64,000 bases of DNA from Lysobacter sp. M2-1 (GTDB lineage: Bacteria; Pseudomonadota; Gammaproteobacteria; Xanthomonadales; Xanthomonadaceae): contig NZ_JAKPBU010000005.1 of assembly GCF_022662495.1 (NCBI RefSeq), positions 341,439 through 405,438 on the forward strand, given 5' to 3'. Positions 33,739-41,350 of the stretch are shown piece after piece. Position numbers and translations under genes: made by a program. Within the stretch, counting starts at the first letter, position 1, and the number at the start of each line of letters is the position of its first letter. The notes beneath the pieces are model-generated. The model had not been told where the DNA came from. It searched no databases and was given only the letters and a program-made list of their open reading frames with translations.

Positions 33739-34584
33739 CTACTGGGTCAGCCTCTGCAATACCTTCACCGCGACACCTCCCGCGGGAATGGCTGCAGAGG
33801 CGACCTCGGCACCCATTTCGAACAGCATGTCGCGGGTCATGACCCGGTCGATCTTGTCGCGGAACCATTCGCCACTGGCGACGACATTGCCGGTCAGCCC
33901 GTCGATCTCGATCACGCCCACCTTGCCGGCCGGATTCCAGACGTACTCAAAGGCATACACGGGGCGGTAGTAGAGGTGCAGCTTGTCGACCTCGTAGCGG
34001 TCCTCGTGGATCGCGCTGGCGTCGATGGCTTCGCCGGCAAGACGCGAGAGGGCCATCTGCAATGCGGCAGCCGACGACAGGGTGGGTTCGATTGCTCCGC
34101 TCAGCTGGAGTTGCTCCTGCTCGGTGGCCTTGTACTTCTCGACGTAGTTCTGCAATGCCGCCGACTTGACCGGTCGCTTCAGGGCATCCTGGTAGACGAT
34201 CGCTTCCACCTTGCGGTGACAGACTTCCGAGCACGGCAGGTCGACGCGGGGTTTGTTGCCGGCAGACAGCACTTCGAAGCTGCGTCCGGCCACCTCGATC
34301 CGTTGGGCGTGCGGATTGGTGATCGGGAGCGAATAGTTGGCCTCGTGGTTGAAGTCCACTTCCCGGCGGGCGACCACATGCCAGAACGGCTCATGCCGCA
34401 GCTCCCATTTCGACAGCAGCACGGTGTCGTGCTTCGGGCGATTGAGCGGGTTCAGGCGCGCAAGCGTGCCGAAGGCGTCGAGCTTGCTCTTCTCGGCCTG
34501 TTCCTGCGCGGCCCGTGCCTGGTACACCTCTTCGAACACGAGGATCCGGGTCGCCGCCGGTTCGATCCGCACATTGCTTGTCAT
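33739..34584 (-). CDS. Conserved hypothetical protein with PepSY-like segment
   Basis: A 281-residue protein without a signal peptide or membrane helix. Near the middle it has a CSEVC pair (LPCSEVCHRKVEAIVYQDAL). Toward the end, YYRPVYAFEYVW followed by GKVGVIEIDGLTGNVVASGE resembles a PepSY-type beta unit with a DxxTGxV turn. GGAGGGGAC lies just before the ATG at 34584, which excludes the longer upstream ATG. Divergent from alr, with 129 bases between. I do not recognise the family well enough to assign a role. Confidence 0.72.
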   Translation of the reverse strand: MTSNVRIEPAATRILVFEEVYQARAAQEQAEKSKLDAFGTLARLNPLNRPKHDTVLLSKWELRHEPFWHVVARREVDFNHEANYSLPITNPHAQRIEVAGRSFEVLSAGNKPRVDLPCSEVCHRKVEAIVYQDALKRPVKSAALQNYVEKYKATEQEQLQLSGAIEPTLSSAAALQMALSRLAGEAIDASAIHEDRYEVDKLHLYYRPVYAFEYVWNPAGKVGVIEIDGLTGNVVASGEWFRDKIDRVMTRDMLFEMGAEVASAAIPAGGVAVKVLQRLTQ

Positions 34585-34713
34585 GTCCCCTCCGGTCGCG
34601 CGCCTGCGGCCGTTGCGGCTGCTCGTGGCGGGCATGATCCGAACCAACGTGCAACGGCCATCGCACGGGCCAGCCGCCGTCGGCGGGCGCAAGGCACCGG
34701 CTAGAATCCATGC

Positions 34714-35790
34714 ATGGCCCGACCGACATCCGCCACTATCCATACCGGTGCACTACGCCACAACCTGGCGGAAATCCGCCGCCGTGCACCGGCCAGCCAG
34801 GTCATGGCCGTGGTCAAGGCCGACGGCTATGGCCATGGCCTGGAATGCGTGACGCGCGCGCTGGCGAGCGCCGATGCCTTCGGGGTCGCGGCGCTGTCGG
34901 ACGCCGAGCGCATCCGTGCGCAGGGGCTCAGCCAGCCGATCGTATTGCTGTCGGGGTTCGACGCCCCCGAGGACCTGGTGCAGCTGCAGCGCCTCAACGT
35001 GCAAACCGTGGTCCACCACTACGAGCAGATCGCCATGCTGGAACAGTCCGGCCCCGCGATCGCGTCGTCGATCCGCTGCTGGCTGAAAGTCGACAGCGGA
35101 ATGCACCGCCTGGGCTTCGCGCCCGGCGACGTGGGTCAGGCGCATGCCCGCCTGGCCGCACTCGGCGGAGGCGAGATCGTGCTGATGACCCATTTCGCCA
35201 GTTCGGACGAATTCGAGAAGGCCCAGACCCGCGAGCAGTTGCGCGTGTTCGAGCAGGCCACCGCCGGTTTGCCGGGACCACGCTCGCTGGCCAACTCCGC
35301 CGCGGTGCTCGGTTGGCCGCAGGCGCACGGCGACTGGGTGCGCCCGGGCGGCGCGTTGTACGGAATTTCGGTCGTTGCCGGCAAGTCGGGTGCGGATTTC
35401 GGCCTCCAACCTGCGATGACCCTGTCGACGCGCCTGCTTGCGGTGAACCGCATTCCCCGCGGCGAACGGATCGGCTATGCGGCCACCTGGGAAACGCCGG
35501 AAGACATGCCGGTCGGCGTCGCCGCCATCGGCTATGGCGACGGCTACCCGCGCCGGGTACCGGCCGGCACGCCGGTGCTGGTCAATGGCCAGATGGCACC
35601 GGTCATCGGCCGCGTGTCGATGGACCTGATGACCATCGACCTGCGCAAACAGCCGCACGCGAAGGCGGGCGATCCGGTGGTGCTGTGGGGCGAAGGCCTG
35701 CCCGTGGAAGTGATCGCCGACGATGCCGGCACGATCGGCTACGAGCCGGTGTGTTCGATCACGCGAAGGGTGCGTTTCGTCGAAGCCTGA
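34714..35790 (+). CDS. alr: Alanine racemase
   Basis: A PLP-dependent racemase making D-alanine for peptidoglycan, 358 residues. The PLP lysine is in MAVVKADGYGHG near the N-terminus, the opposite catalytic tyrosine in ERIGYAATW, and the conserved AIGYGDGYPR and GRVSMDLMTID blocks are intact. It stands alone with its own short upstream region and is followed 47 bases later by a photolyase gene. Confidence 0.97.
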   Translation: MARPTSATIHTGALRHNLAEIRRRAPASQVMAVVKADGYGHGLECVTRALASADAFGVAALSDAERIRAQGLSQPIVLLSGFDAPEDLVQLQRLNVQTVVHHYEQIAMLEQSGPAIASSIRCWLKVDSGMHRLGFAPGDVGQAHARLAALGGGEIVLMTHFASSDEFEKAQTREQLRVFEQATAGLPGPRSLANSAAVLGWPQAHGDWVRPGGALYGISVVAGKSGADFGLQPAMTLSTRLLAVNRIPRGERIGYAATWETPEDMPVGVAAIGYGDGYPRRVPAGTPVLVNGQMAPVIGRVSMDLMTIDLRKQPHAKAGDPVVLWGEGLPVEVIADDAGTIGYEPVCSITRRVRFVEA

Positions 35791-35837
35791 CCCGCGGCTG
35801 CTGACGCCGCATCCACGCCGGCGCCGGATACTGCGCC

Positions 35838-37253
35838 ATGCCCAACGCCCTGGTCTGGTTCCGCAACGACCTGCGCCTTGCCGACAACCCTGCGCTGCAG
35901 GCTGCGCTGGAGGCAGGACAGACGCCGGTCTGCGTCTACATCCATGCGCCCGACGAGGAAGGCGCATGGGCCCCGGGCGCTGCGTCGAATGCGTGGCGAC
36001 ATCGTTCGGTGGCGGCGCTCGATGCGCGTTTGCGTGACAGGGGCAGCCGGCTGCGCCTGTTCGCCGGTCCCAGTCTGCAGACCCTGCAGACGCTCGCGCT
36101 CGCCTGCGATGCGGAAGCGGTGTACTGGAACCGGCGCTACGAGCCGGCGGTCGAACAGCGCGACACCGCGATCAAGGCAGCATTGCGCCGCCAGGGCCTG
36201 CATGCGCAGAGCTTCAACGGCAGTCTGTTGTTCGAACCCTGGGAACTGCAAACCAAAGCCGGCGGGCCCTACAAGGTCTTCACGCCGTTCTGGCGCACGG
36301 CGATAGCGCAGTGGCAGCTCGCTCCATGCACCGATGTGCCCACCCAGATTCCAGACACCGAGGATGGCCCCGACGGGATCGGGCTCGAAGTCCTGAAGCT
36401 GGCGCCAGCCGGCGGCTGGGACAGCGGTTTCTGGGAGTCCTGGTCGCCCGGCGAGGAGGGCGCGCGCGAGGCTCTGGAGGTGTTCATCGACGGTGCGCTG
36501 CGCGATTACCGCAGTGAGCGCGAGCGCCCGGATCGGACCGGGACCTCACGGCTGTCGCCGCATCTGCACTTCGGCGAGATCGCTCCGTGGCGGATCGTCT
36601 CGGCGATCGAGGGCGAGCGGCGGGTCGGAACCGGTGCAGGAATCGACGCTTACGTCCGCCAGCTCGGATGGCGCGAGTTCGCGCATCATCTCCTGCATCA
36701 CTTTCCGCACACCGCCGACGCCAATCTCAATCCGCGTTTCGACCGGTTCGGATGGGCGCGGCGCGAGCCGCGCCAATTCACGGCATGGAAGCGCGGCCTG
36801 ACCGGCGTTCCGATTGTCGACGCCGGCATGCGCGAGCTGTGGCAGACCGGATGGATGCACAACCGCGTGCGCATGCTCGTGGGCAGCTGGCTGTGCAAGC
36901 ACATGCGCCAGCACTGGCTGGAGGGTGCGCGCTGGTTCTGGGACACGCTGCTGGACGCGGACCTGGCCAACAACACCCTCGGCTGGCAGTGGATCGCGGG
37001 CACGGGCGCGGATACCTCTCCATACTTCCGGGTCTTCAATCCGGTTGCCCAGGCCCGCAAATTCGATCCGCACGGCGACTACATCGCGCGCTGGGTGCCC
37101 GAACTGGCGAGACTTCCGCCGCAAGCGCGGTTCGCGCCGTGGACCCATGCTGCACTCGCCGCAACGCTCGCGCCGCGCTATCCGGCCAGGCCGATCGTCG
37201 ATCTGGAGCAGGGTCGCGCTGAGGCTTTGGCGGCGTATCAGGCTTCGCGATAG
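35838..37253 (+). CDS. phrB: Deoxyribodipyrimidine photolyase (cryptochrome/photolyase family)
   Basis: Light-dependent DNA repair enzyme, 471 residues. The N-terminal antenna domain starts NALVWFRNDLRLADNPAL. The FAD-binding helical domain contains RTGTSRLSPHLHFGEI-like spacing (RTGTSRLSPHLHFGEIAP in part), FVRQLGWREF-type segment (YVRQLGWREFAHHLL), WMHNRVRMLVGSWLCKH, and DLANNTLGWQWIAGTGAD. The tryptophans of the electron-transfer chain region appear present. The layout fits class I CPD photolyases. It has no obvious operon partner; the wax ester synthase gene follows after 144 bases. Confidence 0.95.
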   Translation: MPNALVWFRNDLRLADNPALQAALEAGQTPVCVYIHAPDEEGAWAPGAASNAWRHRSVAALDARLRDRGSRLRLFAGPSLQTLQTLALACDAEAVYWNRRYEPAVEQRDTAIKAALRRQGLHAQSFNGSLLFEPWELQTKAGGPYKVFTPFWRTAIAQWQLAPCTDVPTQIPDTEDGPDGIGLEVLKLAPAGGWDSGFWESWSPGEEGAREALEVFIDGALRDYRSERERPDRTGTSRLSPHLHFGEIAPWRIVSAIEGERRVGTGAGIDAYVRQLGWREFAHHLLHHFPHTADANLNPRFDRFGWARREPRQFTAWKRGLTGVPIVDAGMRELWQTGWMHNRVRMLVGSWLCKHMRQHWLEGARWFWDTLLDADLANNTLGWQWIAGTGADTSPYFRVFNPVAQARKFDPHGDYIARWVPELARLPPQARFAPWTHAALAATLAPRYPARPIVDLEQGRAEALAAYQASR

Positions 37254-37397
37254 GCGCGGTGGCAGTTGCACGGGCACGTCCGTGATCCCGAAGGTGGGCG
37301 ACGAGAACCCTGTGGTCTGCCCGGCTCAATGGGTGCGCTCGCGTTGACGCTCTTCGCGCCCGCGTGATTCACTCGCGCCAGCCTCGAGGAGACCGGC

Positions 37398-38873
37398 ATG
37401 GCCACGGCAGGAACCGCACCGCGCAGGAGCAGGCGCGAACCGATGTCGCGGGTCGACACCGCCTGGCTGCGCATGGAGCGGCCGACCAATCCGATGATGA
37501 TCACCGGCGTGCTGATGCTCGCCGAGCGCATGCCGGTTGCGCGCCTGCGGAAGGTCATCCAGCGCCGCTTCGTCGACGCCTATCCGCGCTTCCGCTGCAA
37601 ACCGGTCGATGCGCCCGCAGGCGCGTCCTGGCAGGACGACGAGCATTTCGACCTGGACTGGCATGTGCGGCTTTCGGCACTGCCGGCGCGCGGCAACACG
37701 GCCGGATCGGAGAAGCGGGCGCTGGAGAAATTCGTCAGCCAGCTCGCCTCCAGTCCGCTCGACAAGAGTCGGCCGCTCTGGCAGTTCCATCTGGTCGAGC
37801 ACTACCAGGGCGGATCGGCGCTGGTGGTGCGCATCCATCATTGTTATGCCGACGGCATCGCCCTGATCCAGGTGCTGCTGTCGCTGACCGATACCTCCGC
37901 CGATGCGCACAAGGCCAGGCCGCTGGCCAAAACCTGGCTCAAGGATGACGGTGCCGGGGTCGCGCGGCGGGTCGGCGCGATCGAGCGCTATACCAGGCTC
38001 GGCGGCAAGATGCTCGGCAAGGGCATGGAGATGGTGCAGGACCCGAGCCTTGCGGCGATGCTGGCGAAAGAGGGCGGCGAGATCGCGCGGGAACTGCTGG
38101 TGGCGCTGGCTCTGCCGGACGATCCGCCGTCGATGCTGCGCGGCCGGCTGGGCGTCAGCAAGCGCGTCGCCTGGGCGCCGCCGCTGGACCTGGACGAGGT
38201 GAAGGCGGTCGGCCGTGCCTGCGGCTGCACGGTCAACGACGTGCTGATGGCCGCCGCCGCAGGTGCGCTGCGCGATTACATGCTCGAACGTGGCGACGAC
38301 GTCGCCGGCATGACCCTGCGCGCGACCGTGCCGGTCAACCTGCGTCCGCTGGAGCACGCCCGCAAGCTGGGCAACCACTTCGGTCTGGTGTTCCTGGACC
38401 TGCCGGTAGGCGAGGCCAATCCCGTGCGCCGGCTGGAGCGCGTCGCCGAGTGCATGAATCAATTGAAGAATTCGCGCCAAGCCATTGTTGCATTTGGACT
38501 CCTCGCCGCCTTGGGGATGGCACCTCAAGCGTTGCAGGAAGTCGCCCTGGAGCTTTTCAGCCGCAAGGCCACGGCCGTGGCGACCAATGTGCCCGGGCCG
38601 CAGCAGCCGCTATATCTCGCCGGGATTCCGATCCGGGAGCTGATGTTCTGGGTGCCGCAGACCGGTTCGATCGGCCTGGGGATCTCGATCCTGAGCTACG
38701 ACAACTGCGTCCACTTCGGCCTGATCGCCGACGCAAAGCTCATTCCCGATCCGGATGCGGTCATCCGTCGTTTCGGACCGGAATTCGACAAGCTGCTGTA
38801 TCTGGCGCTGATGTCGGACTGGGAACGCCCGTTCGATTCGGTCGACGCGGAAGCGGTCATGGACGGTGCCTGA
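37398..38873 (+). CDS. Wax ester synthase / diacylglycerol acyltransferase (WS/DGAT)
   Basis: A 491-residue acyltransferase that joins fatty acyl-CoA to a fatty alcohol (wax ester) or diacylglycerol (triacylglycerol). The catalytic HHxxxDG motif is intact as HHCYADG (His147, His148, Asp152). Other family markers are SRPLWQFHLVE, TVNDVLMAA, and NVPGPQQPLYLAG in the C-terminal half. The N-terminus MSRVDTAWLRMERPTNPM is the family opening, so the annotated start adds a basic 15-residue extension (MATAGTAPRRSRREP) with GAGGAG upstream at the first ATG. With the alcohol-forming reductase at 24931 it completes wax ester synthesis within this window. Confidence 0.95.
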   Translation: MATAGTAPRRSRREPMSRVDTAWLRMERPTNPMMITGVLMLAERMPVARLRKVIQRRFVDAYPRFRCKPVDAPAGASWQDDEHFDLDWHVRLSALPARGNTAGSEKRALEKFVSQLASSPLDKSRPLWQFHLVEHYQGGSALVVRIHHCYADGIALIQVLLSLTDTSADAHKARPLAKTWLKDDGAGVARRVGAIERYTRLGGKMLGKGMEMVQDPSLAAMLAKEGGEIARELLVALALPDDPPSMLRGRLGVSKRVAWAPPLDLDEVKAVGRACGCTVNDVLMAAAAGALRDYMLERGDDVAGMTLRATVPVNLRPLEHARKLGNHFGLVFLDLPVGEANPVRRLERVAECMNQLKNSRQAIVAFGLLAALGMAPQALQEVALELFSRKATAVATNVPGPQQPLYLAGIPIRELMFWVPQTGSIGLGISILSYDNCVHFGLIADAKLIPDPDAVIRRFGPEFDKLLYLALMSDWERPFDSVDAEAVMDGA

Positions 38874-38948
38874 ACGCGGCCTTGCGATAGGCGGCGCCCC
38901 GTCACTCTTCGCTCATGGACCCGTGTTTAGCTTGTCGCCGCTTGCAAC

Positions 38949-38966
38949 CGGCCCGTAACCGGGCCG
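38949..38966 (+). promoter_or_regulatory. GC hairpin in the leader of the OmpA-family lipoprotein gene
   Basis: CGGCCCG / CGGGCCG with a TAAC loop, ending 24 bases before the ATG and just upstream of the GAGGAG ribosome site. Could stabilise the abundant porin-type mRNA or terminate read-through from the wax synthase gene. Confidence 0.35.
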
Positions 38967-38990
38967 CCCCCGAACGACGAGGAGCTCCCC

Positions 38991-39668
38991 ATGAACAAGT
39001 TCGCATACACCGGCCTGACCGCCGCCATCGCCGGCGCGCTGCTGCTCACCAGCTGCGCGACCTACACCGGCCAGACCAGCGATCCGAATGATCCGAACCG
39101 CACCGGACGTGGCGCCGCGATCGGCGCGGTTGCGGGCGCGGTGCTCGGTGCCGCGAGCGGCGGCGATGCCACCGAACGCCGCCAGCGCGCCACCGTCGGT
39201 GCCGCAGCGGGCGCCGCGATCGGTGCCGGCGTGGGCGCATACCAGGATCGCCAGGAAGCCGCGTTGCGCCGGCAGATGGAGGGTACCGGCGTCGAGGTTG
39301 GACGCCAGGGCGACAACATCACCCTCAACATGCCCAGTGGCATCACGTTCGACTTCGACCGGGCCGATCTGAAGCCCGAGTTCCGCCCGGTGCTGGATAA
39401 CCTCGCCAATACGTTGAACGAGTACAACCAGACCCGGATCGAGGTCACTGGACATACCGACAGCAAGGGCACCGACGCCTACAACATGACCCTGTCGCAG
39501 AATCGCGCCAATGCGGTCGCCGGCTATCTGGGCAGCCGCGGCGTCGCCAGCAGCCGCATGGTCGTGAGCGGTGCCGGTGAAACCCGTCCAGTGGCCAGCA
39601 ACGACACCGAATCCGGCCGCGCGCAGAACCGCCGGGTCGAGATCACCCTGGTGCCGATGCAGGGCTGA
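38991..39668 (+). CDS. OmpA-family glycine-zipper lipoprotein
   Basis: A 225-residue outer-membrane lipoprotein. Signal peptide with lipobox LLTSC (Cys near 22). Next comes a glycine-zipper segment (GRGAAIGAVAGAVLGAASGG and GAAAGAAIGAGVGAY), then an OmpA C-terminal domain (about 110-220) with DFDRADLKPEF, VTGHTDSKGTDAYN, SQNRANAV and GRAQNRRVEI for peptidoglycan binding. It would tether the outer membrane to the cell wall. GAGGAG precedes the ATG and a strong intrinsic terminator follows, so it is a single-gene unit. Confidence 0.93.
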   Translation: MNKFAYTGLTAAIAGALLLTSCATYTGQTSDPNDPNRTGRGAAIGAVAGAVLGAASGGDATERRQRATVGAAAGAAIGAGVGAYQDRQEAALRRQMEGTGVEVGRQGDNITLNMPSGITFDFDRADLKPEFRPVLDNLANTLNEYNQTRIEVTGHTDSKGTDAYNMTLSQNRANAVAGYLGSRGVASSRMVVSGAGETRPVASNDTESGRAQNRRVEITLVPMQG

Positions 39669-39691
39669 CCCGACTCGTTACACGCAAAAAC

Positions 39692-39717
39692 AGAACGGGC
39701 CGCTTGCGGCCCGTTCT
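39692..39717 (+). terminator. Intrinsic terminator of the OmpA-family gene
   Basis: AGAACGGGCCGC / GCGGCCCGTTCT form a perfect 12-bp stem around TT, preceded by an A run and followed by TCGTTT. It begins 24 bases after the stop codon. Confidence 0.9.
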
Positions 39718-39930
39718 TCGTTTGGGTACCGCCTCCGAATGGGCGCGGAACGAGGCCGTCGACGGCATGTTTCAGCGGCGCCATGGCGGCGATGTGTATT
39801 GCAGCGGACCCATTGCAGCGTTCGCTGCTAGAGTCTGCTGCCGCGCCGAAGCCCGATCCGGGTTGCGGTAAGCGGAAGCTCGAACGGGCCGATCTGCCAT
39901 CGAGCAAGTTCACCGATCGCTGCACAAAAC

Positions 39931-40788
39931 ATGCGGAATCCTGACTTCATGGAGCTTGATCACCAGTCCGAAGCGCCTCCTTCCGGCGCAATGATCCCGT
40001 TCCCACCGGGGCCGTTGACGACGATTGGCCAAGGGCCGCTTGCCGTCGACATCGCAGCGCAGGCGGGTGGACGCCTTGCGCAGATCACTTGGGAAGGGAC
40101 CGACTGGCTGGTGGACGGTAGCGCAGGCCAGAGCGCGATGATCGCCTGGGGGTGCTATCCCATGGCGCCCTGGGCGGGTCGCATCCGTCATGGAAGATTC
40201 GCTTTCCGCGACCGCAACTACCAGCTTCCTCTCAACCTCGATGGTCATGCGATCCATGGGGTCGCGTTCGGACTGCCATGGCGGGTCGAAGCGCATTCGC
40301 CCAGCCATGCCGAGCTCTCGCTGGCATTGCCCGTGGACGAGCGCTGGCCGTTCGGCGGCACCTGCTTTCAGCGCATCGAGGCAGGCGATCGCCAGCTGAG
40401 GATGTCGCTGTCGGTCAGCGCCGGCGCGCTTGCGATGCCCGTCGTGATCGGCTGGCATCCGTGGTTCCGCAAGCCCGACCGGGTCGAGTTCTCGCCGACG
40501 CACATGTATCCGCGCGACGCAGAAGGCATCGCCACGCGTCCCCTGGCACAGCCCGACCCTGGTCCATGGGACGACTGCTTCATCAACCGCCGTCCGGTGC
40601 TGATCCACCGCAGCGGGCAGAGCCTGCGACTCACGTCCAGCTGCAGTCACTGGGTGGTGTATGACGAAGTGGCGCATGCCACCTGCTTCGAGCCACAGAG
40701 CGGTCCACCGGATGGATTCAACATCGAACCGGCGTGGTTGCCGCCTGGCGCCACGATCGCGGCCTGGTTCCTGATGGAGTGGTTGTGA
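39931..40788 (+). CDS. Aldose 1-epimerase family protein
   Basis: A 285-residue galactose-mutarotase-like beta-sandwich enzyme interconverting sugar anomers. The conserved histidines are in LDGHAIHGVAFG and VIGWHPWFRK, and the acidic end is GFNIEPAWLPPG. No signal peptide, so cytoplasmic. Starts at 39931 (used), 39949 or 39991 are possible; the family homology begins after 39991 and no strong ribosome site favours one. It may serve sugars taken up through the region-1 locus but is 18 kb away and independently transcribed. A shared bidirectional terminator follows. Confidence 0.85.
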   Translation: MRNPDFMELDHQSEAPPSGAMIPFPPGPLTTIGQGPLAVDIAAQAGGRLAQITWEGTDWLVDGSAGQSAMIAWGCYPMAPWAGRIRHGRFAFRDRNYQLPLNLDGHAIHGVAFGLPWRVEAHSPSHAELSLALPVDERWPFGGTCFQRIEAGDRQLRMSLSVSAGALAMPVVIGWHPWFRKPDRVEFSPTHMYPRDAEGIATRPLAQPDPGPWDDCFINRRPVLIHRSGQSLRLTSSCSHWVVYDEVAHATCFEPQSGPPDGFNIEPAWLPPGATIAAWFLMEWL

Positions 40789-40801
40789 TTCCCGGAAACA
40801 G

Positions 40802-40840
40802 AAAGGCCGAAGACCCGTTTTAGCGGAATCTTCGGCCTTT
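40802..40840. terminator. Bidirectional terminator shared by the epimerase and tmRNA genes
   Basis: AAAGGCCGAAGA / TCTTCGGCCTTT is a perfect 12-bp stem, with an inner CCG/CGG pairing in the 15-base loop. Read leftward it is followed by a T-rich tract (TTTCTGTTTCC), fitting the end of the tmRNA transcript 28 bases beyond its CCA end. Confidence 0.88.
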
Positions 40841-40867
40841 GACTGGACGCCCATGGACGTCATTGGA

Positions 40868-41221
40868 TGGTGGAGGTGGGGGGAATCGAACCCCCGTCCG
40901 AAGGCACTCCATCCCCGGCACTACATGCTTAGCGCTCCGTTAGGTCTCGCCCCCGGACAGCACGGCGCGCGAAGCGCATCCGGGAACCAGCCTGTTTTGA
41001 GTTGACCGGAGGCTGACAGGCAGCCGCCTCCGGCGATTCCGTGATAATGACCCTACGCTGCGAACACGGACACAAGCAGTTTCGGGGCTAGGCCTTAAGC
41101 GGCCAGAGCGTAGTTGTCGTCGTTGGCAACTAGAAGTTTGCCGCTGGATTTACGAGGAAAGCTGCCCCCTCGGCATGCGCCAGGCGATTTCGCAACCCCC
41201 GTCGAAGCCAGGTGCACCCCC
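40868..41221 (-). ncRNA. ssrA: Transfer-messenger RNA (tmRNA)
   Basis: One-piece tmRNA of 354 bases on the minus strand. The 5' GGGGGTG (41221-41215) pairs with 3' CACCTCC next to A-CCA (40868-40870), giving the G3-U70 wobble needed by alanyl-tRNA synthetase; the T arm is GGGGG-TTCGATT-CCCCC like. The resume codon GCC (41127-41125) opens the tag ANDDNYALAA, ending at TAA (41097-41095). It rescues stalled ribosomes with SmpB, encoded 2.4 kb away on the same strand. Confidence 0.97.
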
Positions 41222-41249
41222 GGGGAACAACAAAAGCGCTGACCCGACG

Positions 41250-41277
41250 AGTATAGGGGCGGGCGGCGCCGGCACAA
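41250..41277 (-). promoter_or_regulatory. Promoter of ssrA
   Basis: On the minus strand TTGTGC (41272-41277) and TATACT (41250-41255) are 16 bases apart, about 29 bases before the mature tmRNA 5' end, leaving a short leader to be trimmed by RNase P. Confidence 0.6.
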
Positions 41278-41350
41278 GGGAACCGACGGCTGGAATCGCC
41301 GACGGTTCAGCCTCGGAGGCGGTGCACCCGCGAGCCGCTATCCTGCGCAA

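Noticed and set aside
41095..41277. A 60-residue minus-strand protein ending ANDDNYALAA
   Set aside because: This is the tmRNA; only the last 10 codons are translated, as the proteolysis tag, after resume codon GCC.
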